Source: Apiospora phragmitis (Eukaryota; Ascomycota; Sordariomycetes; Amphisphaeriales; Apiosporaceae). Taken from it: a stretch of DNA of 64,000 nucleotides. Positions 21,771 to 31,851 of the stretch are shown here, in pieces; the stretch's first letter is position 1, and each line of letters begins with the position of its first letter. Location: contig JAQQWL010000013.1 in NCBI GenBank assembly GCA_038363925.1, forward strand, positions 372,001-436,000, in the 5' to 3' direction. Made by a program: the position numbers and the translations under genes. Below the pieces are notes generated by a model that saw only the letters and a program-made list of their open reading frames with translations, did no database searches and was not told where the DNA came from.

Positions 21771-22997
21771 ATGCCAGCCACAGCTGGCCAAACCAAACCA
21801 AAAGGCCAGTTAGTTACTGTGCAACGGGAGTCCGACCTCTCATTCCTCTACCGCGTTCTCCGGACAGTCATCAAGCCCCTGCGGCCGCGTCTTGTCAAGC
21901 CAGGGAAGCCAGTGCCCGCCGGGAGCCCCCGCCTGGCCGATCACCCCAAGCGCCGGAATGGCTGCAAAATCGTAGAGCGGTGCCATGAGCCCACCGACGT
22001 GTGGCTGTACGATTTCGTGCCGGAGACCTCTTCGTCCTTCGTCCGAAAACAGGGACCGGGACCGCTGCACAACGTGTACTATTTCGCCGGTGGCGGGTTC
22101 CAGAGCCCACCCTCGGGCCAACACTGGAGCTTTGTGGGTAAGATCGCCCGCAGCCTTGCCGGCACCCACCAGTTCACCATCGTGAGCTACCCGCTGGCCC
22201 CCAACAGCCCCGCGAGCGATTCGCTGCCCATCCTGCGCCAGCTGCTGGCCCGGCTCATCTCCGAGTCGGCCGCAGCTGGGAAGAAAGTCGTGCTGATGGG
22301 CGACTCGGCGGGTGCTAACGTCGCACTGAGCCTGGGGTTCTGGTGGGCCACACACCTATCCAAAACCATTGACGCATACTCGCGGAAAACATCTTTTGGT
22401 CTCGGCCCCATCGAAACAGGAAAGCCGCTGGACCTGGAGGCGGACATGACGAGGCTGCGCTCAGTCCTGGAGAGCATCGTGGTCATCTCGCCAGCGTCTG
22501 ATCTGCGAAATTCAAATGCGCAGATGGCGGCAGTTGACCAGCACGATCCGCTTCTAGGAGCCGAATACACGGGCACGGTCGCTGAAGCATGGACTGCGTC
22601 GCCTCCGGGAGAACTAGATTCGGGGATCAAGGCTGATGACCCTCAAGTGTCCCCTGCCCTGAATAGTGGTGTGGCTTACAGGGCAATGGTGCTGCAAAAG
22701 ATCCATGTGTACGGCATCTATGGAACGCATGATGTGCTTGCTCCAGATACCGACGTACTGAGAGAGAGCTGCGAGAAGCATGGAGTCAGGGGCAGCTGGA
22801 TGATTTGGGAAGGGCAGATGCATTGCTTCCCTCTAGCTGGAGTCTACGGCATGGAGGAAGGAGTGAAGGGCATGGGGTGGCTGATCAGGATCCTGAGGGA
22901 AGAAACAAAGATAGAACACAACCATATTAGCGGCGATAGACCTTTGACACAGCTACGACCACGGCTGTCGACCCGTGGGAGGGTGGGTTCTGGATAA
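21771..22997 (+). CDS. alpha/beta hydrolase (hormone-sensitive-lipase-like esterase)
   Basis: An intact single exon of 408 residues from ATG 21771. The upstream in-frame extension contains no ATG. The alpha/beta hydrolase fold is shown by YYFAGGGFQSPPSG (oxyanion-hole GGG in place of HGGG) and by MGDSAGANVALSL with the nucleophile serine at about residue 187. YGTHDVLAPD near residue 328 supplies a likely acid residue and EGQMHCFPL near 350 the histidine. Such enzymes hydrolyse short-chain esters or steryl acetates; the natural substrate here is unknown. No signal peptide is obvious. It lies tail to tail with the CoA-binding protein gene, about 170 nt apart. Confidence 0.85.
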   Translation: MPATAGQTKPKGQLVTVQRESDLSFLYRVLRTVIKPLRPRLVKPGKPVPAGSPRLADHPKRRNGCKIVERCHEPTDVWLYDFVPETSSSFVRKQGPGPLHNVYYFAGGGFQSPPSGQHWSFVGKIARSLAGTHQFTIVSYPLAPNSPASDSLPILRQLLARLISESAAAGKKVVLMGDSAGANVALSLGFWWATHLSKTIDAYSRKTSFGLGPIETGKPLDLEADMTRLRSVLESIVVISPASDLRNSNAQMAAVDQHDPLLGAEYTGTVAEAWTASPPGELDSGIKADDPQVSPALNSGVAYRAMVLQKIHVYGIYGTHDVLAPDTDVLRESCEKHGVRGSWMIWEGQMHCFPLAGVYGMEEGVKGMGWLIRILREETKIEHNHISGDRPLTQLRPRLSTRGRVGSG

Positions 22998-23168
22998 ATT
23001 TGTTGACGACTCGGCTTGGTGGGTTTCCTTGCGTCTTAATGTATAATGGGTAGAACAATGTAACTTAACTTCGGAATTGGTGTGCTTCCGAGAGCAGGTC
23101 GAATTTCGCATTATTGATACCGACGGGGGGTATGTGGACTGCGAGTGGGCGATATGCTGTCCGCACCT

Positions 23169-23771
23169 TTACAGCTTGCCAGCCGCCTTCATCGCCTTCT
23201 CTCCGTCAACGAGCACACACCAGCCTTCGCTGCCCCTACCGCCGTCTCCCGCGACGACCTCGCCACCGTAGCCATCATTGCCTTTGGAGTAGGCGAACTT
23301 GAGCACCTCGTCATCGAATGTGCCAGGCTGCAACCATACAGCAGGGATGCCCAGCTCCTTGGCTTCATTGAGCACCTTCAGAGTGGCCGCCGGTGGTGTG
23401 ATAATGGACACCGACGTCTCCTTGGGATGCGGCAACGCCGAAAGTGTGGGCACTGTGGTATAGTCCTTGCCCGATACAGCGATGGAACTGCTGCCCGGGT
23501 TGATGGGGGTAGCTGGAATGGAGTGCGCGATATACCAAGCAAAGACTGATGAATGGGGTCAGTATGTCGCCGAGTATTCCCGGTCTATCATGGACGCTAA
23601 GGGGGGTAGGAGGGCGTGACTTCGTGGGTGGGTAACGACTTGAGACAAGTTAAGATCTCATGGAAGGGAGAGCTTACTCTTTTGTCCGAACTTGGCTGGG
23701 TTAGAACTTGCTCCCACCACAGAGAAGTAGGGCGAAGAGAAGAACGCTTTTGCTGTGGCTTCGGTCGTCAT
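23169..23771 (-). CDS. CoA-binding domain protein
   Basis: Exon 1 is 23771-23678 and exon 2 is 23545-23169; the intron is GTAAGC...CAG and phase is kept. The product has 156 residues. It matches the CoA-binding (Rossmann) domain family: AFFSSPYFSVVGASSNPAKF at the N-terminus, then WYIAHSIPATPINPG, SVSIITPPAATLKVL and IPAVWLQPGTFDDEVL. These are the nucleotide-binding strands seen in succinyl-CoA-synthetase-like CoA-binding proteins. The family is found across bacteria and fungi as a stand-alone domain of unclear role. The frame is intact. The start lies 445 nt from a divergently transcribed methyltransferase gene, so the two may share a promoter. Confidence 0.85.
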
Positions 23772-24216
23772 CTTGATGGCTCTACTTGACATTGAAGAGT
23801 TTTATGTTTGCACAGTATGGTGAGTGGGATGAGATGGGATGGGATGGATGATGTGAGGTTTTGATTCAAGAGGCAGGCAGGATCTTTGTTTCACCTTACC
23901 TAAAGCCCTGTAAGATGTCCCCAAGCTAAGCCGTTTGGTGTTTCGCGGGTGCAGCGTCCTAAGAAGGCAGTCCCTTAACCCCGCATTCTTATTGGGTGGC
24001 TGCTTCCGTCCCCAGTCTGGCCTCGGTCCTGTGATCGGTTTTCGTCTCGGCTGCGAGGTCTCATCGTCTATGGGAAATACCAACATAAAATAATTGTATG
24101 CCTGCTTGCATGTAACTGTATTGTATACAGAAGACAGCAGGTAGAAAACTAGACAGTGCTTGTTTAAATCTGGGTTGTATTCACAATAGTCAGACGATTT
24201 GCTTGGCGTTCCAGAC
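23772..24216. promoter_or_regulatory. shared divergent promoter region with GGATG repeats
   Basis: Separates two start codons pointing away from each other. Near the minus-strand start (about 23822-23852) the sequence repeats gatggGAT-type units (gatgagatgggatgggatgg). I see no recognised binding site beyond this. Confidence 0.4.
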
Positions 24217-25177
24217 ATGTCCGCATTTGCGTAAGTCACTCATCAACACATCGCACTCATTTGCTTCAAGTCACTAATAACAACCCAGGAGATCAACGTT
24301 TTCGGCGAAATCATACGCTGCATTTCGGCCATCATACCCACCCGTTCTCTATCGGGCAATACTGGCATATCATCAACTTTCCACACCCGAAGGCGCATTG
24401 CTCGATTTGGGCTGCGGCCATGGCCTCATCTCGCGGGAGCTAAGCCCCCATTTCGCCTCCGTGACCGCCATCGACCCGTCGGCCGGTATGGTCGCGCAGG
24501 CCAAGAAGATGACGACCAATAATAACATCCAGTTCCGGCAAGGAAACGCCGAGGACCTGGCTTTTGTGGCGGACAAGTCGCTCGACATGGTGGTGGCCGG
24601 CCAGGCCGCCCACTGGTTTGACTACACCCAGGTTTGGCCGAACCTGGCCCGCACCCTGAAGCCCGGCGGCACCGTGGCCTTCTTCGGCTACAAGGACAAC
24701 GTGCTGCTGGGCTACGAGCAGGCCACCGAGGTCATGGAGTCGTTCGTCTACGGATTCGGGGAGGTAGCCCCCGACGTCGAGGGCATGGGGCGCTTCTGGG
24801 AGCCCGGCCGAAAGATCCTGCGCAACTTGCTGCGCGAGGTCGTGCCGCCCGAGAGCGAGTTTACCGACGTGCAGCGGCAATTGCACGAGCCGGGGCAGCA
24901 GGGCCAGGGCGAGGACATCGCGTGGCAGACGAACAAGATGAAACTCGGTGCAATTGAGGCGTACACCCGCACATTCAGCTGCTACAACTCGTGGAAAGAG
25001 ACTTACCCGGATGTCAAGAGCCGAGCAGATGGCGGAGAGGGTGATGTGGTGGACGTTATGTGGGACCGGATGATTGACTCGGTTCCGGAGTGGAAGGCGA
25101 TGGGTGACCGATGGAGAGAAGCCGAAGTGGTGTCGGACTGGGGAACATATCTACTGATGGCGAGGAGACGATCTTGA
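24217..25177 (+). CDS. class I SAM-dependent methyltransferase (Crg1/YhhW-like small-molecule type)
   Basis: A tiny first exon 24217-24230, then 24289-25177; the intron is GTAAGT...CAG with a CACTAAT branch. The product has 300 residues. Residues 45-60 (ALLDLGCGHGLISREL) are SAM motif I, TAIDPSAGMVAQAKK is the acidic loop and IQFRQGNAEDLAFVADKSLD is the post-II region. GQAAHWFDY, then RTLKPGGTVAFFGY, match the fungal family related to yeast Crg1/Tmt1, which methylates small acids. The body ends in DWGTYLLMARRRS. Substrate unknown; cytosolic. The frame is intact. It is divergent from the CoA-binding gene. Confidence 0.85.
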
Positions 25178-26451
25178 GCCTCTTTTATGGACAGTATCTG
25201 TATTCTTCTATAAAATACAACTAATCTAGGCACATTAGATCTTGTAAATACGACGCATAAACTGGGGTGGAAGCCCGAGTACCAAACGTGAAAAGCGGGA
25301 GTCGGCGTTCCTGGTGAGTCGAGCCGTTATTTGAAACCTTCCCCTGGAAGAGTACAGAGCAGTGGGCTAGACCTTTCTCCGTCTAATGTTTTACACTGCA
25401 GGTGGTGGTTCAGCAGACCTATTACCAGACACAAAGATGACACGTCCTATGAAGCTGCATCAACTCATTCAACCAGTCTCAGACTATCAGGTCGTTAGTG
25501 GGGCAGCTCAGGGACTATCCCACCGCCGCTTGCCGCTTCAGGACAGAAGGCAGCGTTGTTCATTTGGTTGCCGTGACGATGGGGGGAAGTGGGAGTAGTC
25601 AGGACGCTGAGTTGGTCGCACCCCACCTGCAATCTGGACGCATTGAAATGGCACAGACCAGTAAATGCCAATGGACCGCCCGCTCTGATAGGGACAACCA
25701 AAGAAAACCAGTCTGAGCAGTTGTTTCACTGTTTGGATTCCTCCCTTTACTGTTTCTCTCCTCCTAGAAATCCCATCACCAAGCCCAAATTGCTGTTTAG
25801 CCAGAATTTATCTCCTCAAACCGCCATATTTCCCACGAGAAATACCTCACACGACAGAATGGTATGTTTGCAAACCCTCCCTCCCCCTATCCCCATCCTC
25901 CCCAAAAGCACCCCACCACACCGCGGCCTGCTTGTGTGTGTAAGGGACTTGTTGTTACCCGGCCGGCCCTGCGAAAAGTAAACACCACGTACCTGTTCAA
26001 CAAAGATGAGCCAGTCGGTGCGCTGCCCCTCGAAACCCCGACCGAGCCGACAGATGAAGCGATGCAAAGCAAGAAAAAAAGACAGCCAGAATCCCTGCTT
26101 TTAGCGCCCAGCGATGCCGTCAGAAGCAACCAGTCAGCGCCATCAAGCCCATTCGACTCGCTACAATTGCAGAGGAAAACTTTCCGAGGTTCTTGTTGTT
26201 GGTCCGGCTGCAAGTCTATTTTGCCTTGCCGTCTTACGATGAACCCACCTCCTTGCCCATACATTTGATTGAATCAATTGTCTCACGATCGCTATTTCCT
26301 CTTCCTCGTCCGTGCCAGGATATATCAATCGCTACGGCCAGAATTCTATTTTCTTGCAGCATCATTTTCGCATCGGCCGACAAACGACAACAACAAGTCC
26401 CAGCGCGCGCATCTTGCAATACGCCGGTGTCAACAAAAACCATCACCCAAA
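25178..26451. other. intergenic and 5' leader of the Cdc4 gene
   Basis: Long CT-rich patches (25740-25920 and 26280-26400) look like promoter and untranslated leader of the next gene. Open frames here are overlapping and without protein features. Confidence 0.4.
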
Positions 26452-27137
26452 ATGGCAGCTAATGAAGGAGGACAGGCTTCTACCAACTACAAGGAGGCTT
26501 TCTCTCTGTTCGACAAGCGCGGCAACGGTCGTGTCCAGCTCGACAGCTTAGGCGACTTGCTCCGGGCCTGTGGTCAAAACCCCACGCTGACAGAGATTCG
26601 CGACCTGGAGAAGAACGTTGGTGGTGACTGTAAGTCACACTTTATTTGTACCCATGCTCGGCAGCTCCTTGTTTGGGCTGCGACCGTCTTGGTGGTCGTG
26701 GACAACTACGACGACAACACATCAATCGCGAGACAGTGCAACATAGTCTTACAGAATATATCAACTAACAAGCGATTCTGATAATAGTCGACTTCGAGAC
26801 CTTCCAGCGCGTTCTGAACCGTCCGGGCGGTTTCCGCGACCCGGGTGAGCCCGATGAGTACTGCCGCGGCTTTCAAGTGTTCGACAAAGACATGACGGGT
26901 TTCATCGGAGTCGGCCAGCTCAAGTACATCTTGACAAACCTTGGCGAGAAGATGACAGACGACGAGGTCGACGAACTGCTGAAGGCAGTCGATACCAGCT
27001 CTGGGCAGGTCAACTACACCGGTAAGTTGCACACACGCCTTCCCCCTTAGAAACAACAAGGGTGCATCGGGTCGATTTCTGGGGTATGAAAGCTAATACG
27101 AGATGCAGACCTTGTACGGACCATCTTGGCCAACTAG
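26452..27137 (+). CDS. cdc4: Cdc4-type myosin essential light chain (EF-hand)
   Basis: Exons 26452-26629, 26788-27021 and 27109-27137; introns use GTAAGT donors and TAG/CAG acceptors and phases agree. The product is 146 residues, the usual size. EF-hand-like loops are visible at SLFDKRGNGRVQLDSLGDLL (residues about 18-37) and QVFDKDMTGFIGVGQLKYIL (about 85-104). The final part reads DDEVDELLKAVDTSSGQVNY, then DLVRTILAN. Several loop positions are not classic calcium ligands, as is usual for light chains that bind the IQ motif of myosin without calcium. Cdc4 proteins work in the contractile ring during cytokinesis and septation. The last exon encodes only nine full codons. The frame is intact. 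This is an assignment by pattern and length. Confidence 0.88.
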
Positions 27138-28754
27138 GGTCGGATCTCTTGGATGAAGGGGTGCCGAAGTGCGTTGGGAGTTGTGGGTGGTTGGACGTCT
27201 TTTGTTTTTACTGCACCGAAGCCCAGACTCAGGCATTGCAGGAATTTGCATGGCTGGGGGAATGACATGGCGTTTGCTCATTGATTGATTCACGGAATTA
27301 CGCATGTACTGATTTAAGGGGGTAACTGGCCCCTGGCTCTACCTCCCGGATAGATAATCATTGAAGGACACATGGCACGGAATGATGCGCTTGTGAATCC
27401 CTACCCATACAGAACGATCTCTCCTGGTGTTGTATTTCGTTTGTGTGCGTGTTTGCATATCTACAACCAGTCGAGTGTGTGTGACATTGGATGCTACTGT
27501 AGACTTGACTTTGTGTGTGTGTGTGGGTGGGTGGCAGGGTGTGGTGAAGACTTTGGCCGACCGCGGTGACGACTTGCCAAGCAAGCAAGCAAGCAATCAG
27601 TCACACAAGACCTCGCGTGCTGGGTGCTTCCAGTACCTAATTAGATCTATCAATTTGAGTGATGGCTGGACTGTAAACAACGCCCTTATCGGGATAGCTC
27701 CCTCGAAGTGTGTGTCCTTGGATATGGCCTTGGGCTGAAATCACTGGTCGCCCACCGCCCGGGAACGACAGCCCCTCTCTAAAGCTGACAGTACAGTGGG
27801 CAGCGTGCGTGACGGAAGGGGCCTAAGTTATAGGGTCTGGTAGGTTAACACAGTAGTCTCGCTGGCAAGGATCAGAGGTCATCGTCACAGCATTACTGTG
27901 GGTATGGCCTGCACCCTGTCGTGTTCTGTAGCTTCCGTGGCCCATCACTAATGTTGTAATTATCTTGGTCGGACTGCATCAAGTGTACATTATCTACATT
28001 ATCTTGTCTGACTTGCATCTACAGTAGGTATGTACCTCAGAACCCCTCCTCTCCCGTGTCCCGGCCTTTTATTGTTTCGGCTAGCTCCCACATCGCATTA
28101 CAATCGCCCTGCCGCTCGCTTACCTCGTCAACCCTTTGTTACCCCGCGCCGCGCCTACTAATACTCTTGAGTCTTACTCGACAAGCAAGCCCACCCGACC
28201 AGCAGCCTCCCCTAGCTCGTATCGCCCTTCAGCCGTGCATCAAAGTACCCGTAGGAAGTGTTTAAATCCGAAACGAGGTATATCGTACCTTACCTTATAC
28301 CTGCCACCCAGTAATAAGTCAAGTACGTACTGTATCGGAAAGGACAGGACATCGGTAGCTTGCTTGCCCCGACTCCAACACCGCAACGGCAACTACCCAC
28401 CCCCCCACCAGACCTGCATTTTCTGGGTGCCGGCTGACGTTTGCCATTGGAACCGGCTGCAGCTGAAGACTGTCCCCATTGGATGCTGTCTCACATGAAG
28501 AAGCCAAAAAACGTAGCTACCTGCCCAGTTGCATAGAACCTAAAGAGCACGAAACGAGTCTGGCTTCCACTACAAGAAGAGGCTTCAGTCTCCTACTCCT
28601 CCTTACCTCCCTCCTCGTCCTCCTCGCCTCCATCACCTTCAATCTGGCTTCCTCACGCGCCGCCTCCCGTCTCACATCCTACCTGAACCATTTGCGCTTC
28701 AGGCCCAATCCTGTCGTCAGCAGATACACACTACTCCCCTCGACTCGGCCCATC
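27138..28754. other. intergenic with simple repeats; CT-rich leader of the peptidase gene
   Basis: A (TG)n tract with TGGG units lies at about 27511-27540 and (AAGC)n at about 27577-27597. The segment 28560-28754 is strongly pyrimidine-rich and in frame with the next gene, but has no ATG (see findings). Confidence 0.45.
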
Positions 28755-30939
28755 ATGTCTGCCTCCATGGCTCCAGACAAGTACAAGAACCCACCCCAAC
28801 CCCCGCCGACCTTCACCGGCACCAAGGACACCATTGCGAGCCAGGCCAAGGCTTTGTGCGACACCACGCGCAGCGTGCTGGACAAGGTCGTGGCCACAGT
28901 CCCTGTCGAAAAGGCCACGTTCGCCTCCGTCCTGAAGCCCATGGCCGAGGACGAGGACCAGTCTGCACTCAATGGCCGCATTTTGGGGTTCTACCAGTAC
29001 GTGTCCGCGGATGCGGATCTGCGCAATGGCTCGACCGAAGCAGAGAAGATTATGGATGACTTTGCCATCGAGTGCAACATGCGAGACGATGTGTTCCAGC
29101 TGGTCGACACCGTCTTCAAGAACCGGGAGTCCGAGACGAAAATAGACTCGGAGAGTCTTCGGCTGCTGGAGAAGGAGCACAAGAACTACATCAAGAACGG
29201 GCTGGGGCTGCCGCAAGGTCCCCAGCGCGACCGTTTCAAGGAGATCAAGAAGCGCCTTAGCCAGATCAGCATCCAGTTCCAGAAGAACCTAAACGAGGAG
29301 AATGGCGGTGTCTGGTTCACCAAAGAAGAGCTGGACGGCGTGCCTTCTGACGTCATTGAGGGCCTCGAAAAGGGCACTGGCGAGAACGAGGGCAAGATCC
29401 GGCTCAGCTTCAAGTACCCCGACCTGTTCCCGACGCTGAAGTTCGCCAAGAACCCGGAGACGAGGCGAAAGGTCTTTATTGCTAATGAGAACAAAGTCAA
29501 CGACAATTTGCCCCTGTTTAAAGAGACGATTGTCCTGCGTGATGAGGCTGCTCGTATGCTGGGGTACCCCAACCACGCCGCTCTGCGCATCGAGGACAAG
29601 ATGGCCAAGACGACTGATACCGTCAACACATTCCTTTCGGATCTTCGGCAGCGTCTGACCGCTGGCGGTGAGAAGGAGAGACAGCATCTGCTCGAACTGA
29701 AGAAGAAGGACGAGGAGTCGAGAGGTCTGAAGCCGGATGGCAAATACTACCTGTGGGATCACCGCTACTATGATCGCATGATGATTGAGCAAGAGTACAG
29801 CATTGATGAGACCAAGATTGCGGAGTACTTCCCTCTCCAAAATACTGTAAAGGGGATGCTGAAGATCTTCGAGGAGCTTTTTGGCCTGGCTTTTGTTCAG
29901 CTTAGCAAGGAAGAACGCGCCAAGATATCGCCTACTGGCAAGGCGGAAGACATCGTTTGGCACGAGGACGTCATTGTCTATTCCGTGTGGGACGACAGCT
30001 CCGAAGGCAACGGCTTCGTGGGCTACCTGTACCTTGACCTGCACCCCCGACAGGGCAAGTATGGCCACGCCGCCAACTTCAACCTGCAGCCTGGTTTCGT
30101 CCAGACCGATGGATCACGCCACTACCCTGCAACAGCCCTGGTCTGCAACTTCTCCAAGCCAACCCCTAAGAAACCGTCGCTCCTCAAGCACGACGAAGTC
30201 ACGACGCTCTTCCACGAACTGGGCCACGGGATCCACGACTTGGCGGGCCGTACCCAGTATGCTCGTTTCCACGGAACCTCGACGGTGAGGGACTTCGTCG
30301 AAGCCCCCTCCCAGATGCTGGAGAACTGGTGCTGGACCCCTAGTCAGATCAAAGCACTGTCAAGTCACTACGAGACGGGCCAGCCCATCCCCGACGATCT
30401 GATTGAGAAGCAGATTGCGACAAAGCATGTCAACGATGCACTGTTCAACCTACGACAGCTACACTTTGGCATCTACGACATGAAGGTTCACGAACCCAAA
30501 GACCACGAGACGATTGAGAAGATGGACCTCACGAAGCTCTACAATGAGCTACGAGCCGAACTCTGTGGCTTCGCCGGTCCTGAATCGTTTGGCGAAGGAT
30601 AGTAAGTTTGAACCCTCCATTGCTCTGTAGTTTTCTCCTCTCGCAAACCTTTGCTGACTTTATCATAGCAACTGGGGTAGCGGACAAGCCACGTTTGGCC
30701 ATCTCATCGGCGGCTACGACGCTGGCTACTACGGCTACCTTTCATCCGAGGTGTACAGTACCGACATGTTCCACACCGTCTTCAAGAAGAACCCCATGGA
30801 CGGCAAGGAGGGACGGCGTTATAGACACACGGTGCTCGAGAAGGGTGGCAGCCAGGATGAGATGACCACTCTGGAGCAGTTCCTAGGTAGAAAGCCCAGT
30901 ACCGAGGCTTTTTACCGAGAACTTGGACTGCAGGCGTGA
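28755..30939 (+). CDS. PRD1: M3 family metalloendopeptidase (saccharolysin / oligopeptidase yscD-like)
   Basis: Exon 1 is 28755-30601 and exon 2 is 30669-30939 (GTAAGT...TAG, phase kept), giving 705 residues against 712 in yeast Prd1. The thimet-oligopeptidase fold is clear. The zinc motif is TTLFHELGHGIHDL (HExGH near residue 487), with the downstream acid residue in RDFVEAPSQMLENW. The substrate-binding loop is HFGIYDMKVH, then YNWGSGQATFGHLIGGYDAG across the intron. These enzymes cut short peptides in the cytosol and in the mitochondrial intermembrane space. An in-frame upstream extension of about 90 codons has a hydrophobic run but lacks ATG, so I start at MSASMAP. The frame is intact. 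Confidence 0.9.
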
Positions 30940-31851
30940 ACTACATTCGTATGTATATAGAACATGCATCGTCAGGGGCACAACCTATGCGGCTCGCTCT
31001 TTCCAAGGCGTCACAAAAGCATATATTATTTCATGGAGAGGTCCTGACCTGATTTGATCCATCATGGATTTACATTTACAGGGCAGGCAAGGAACAAAAT
31101 AAAATACAAATAACCTAAGGAACAACCGCGATTGTTGATACATGAATCTGATGTAGTATGAGTTGAAACCACCGGTAGCCAAAGACAGGTGAGGGCCCTG
31201 GTTAATGGTGGAATGAGAAGGAATCCGCGTCGAGCTGTCTCCTCCGTAACGTATGCGTCCACTGTTATGTTTAATGCATTGCATCACAAAAGTCACCGGG
31301 TGCATTGGCTATGCTAGCTGTGGTATCACGACATGACTTGCCGGGTCTTCCAAATGATGGGGGATTGTGGCGGTCAGGCCGGTGGTGGTCAAGCCAATCT
31401 ACCTGTTGTTAGCTTGGGGGGAGGGTCAAGCACTTCGTTGCGCTAGAGAGCTCAAGCTAGGGCGGGGCCCCACCGCATTCCGGGCGCCTTTAAAAGTCGC
31501 CAGAAAGTAAACAAACGCGATCCCGGTCGGGCCAATCGCAGTCGCGTCTTTCAATTCTTTTACTCCGTATTCCGTAAATCGATTCCCAATTGTGCGCGAC
31601 GCATCCCACTTTCTTAGAACGTACCTGGACCTGTCCGTACCCGGTAGCGCTTGTTGCTTGTCTAAACAGAACAAATGGTTAATTCGACTATCACGACTGT
31701 TTTGTTTTGATCGCTTCCCGAATAACAAGTAAACAATCCAAGTTACTTCACGTATCCTGGGCATTCCTTGCTTCCTCCTACAATATCACTTCACTACGCC
31801 CCGGCGCGTAACTCTTCCCGTCGCTGCGAGACGCGACGCACAACCGCGACC
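30940..31851. other. intergenic
   Basis: 3' end of the peptidase gene, then the probable promoter of the BIR gene. No other feature noticed. Confidence 0.4.

Noticed and set aside
21771..25177. A small biosynthetic gene cluster (hydrolase, CoA-binding protein, methyltransferase)
   Set aside because: No backbone enzyme, transporter or regulator is present, and the neighbours are housekeeping genes.
29289..30068. Minus-strand open frame of 259 codons
   Set aside because: Antisense shadow of the M3 peptidase, whose sense frame has clear catalytic motifs.
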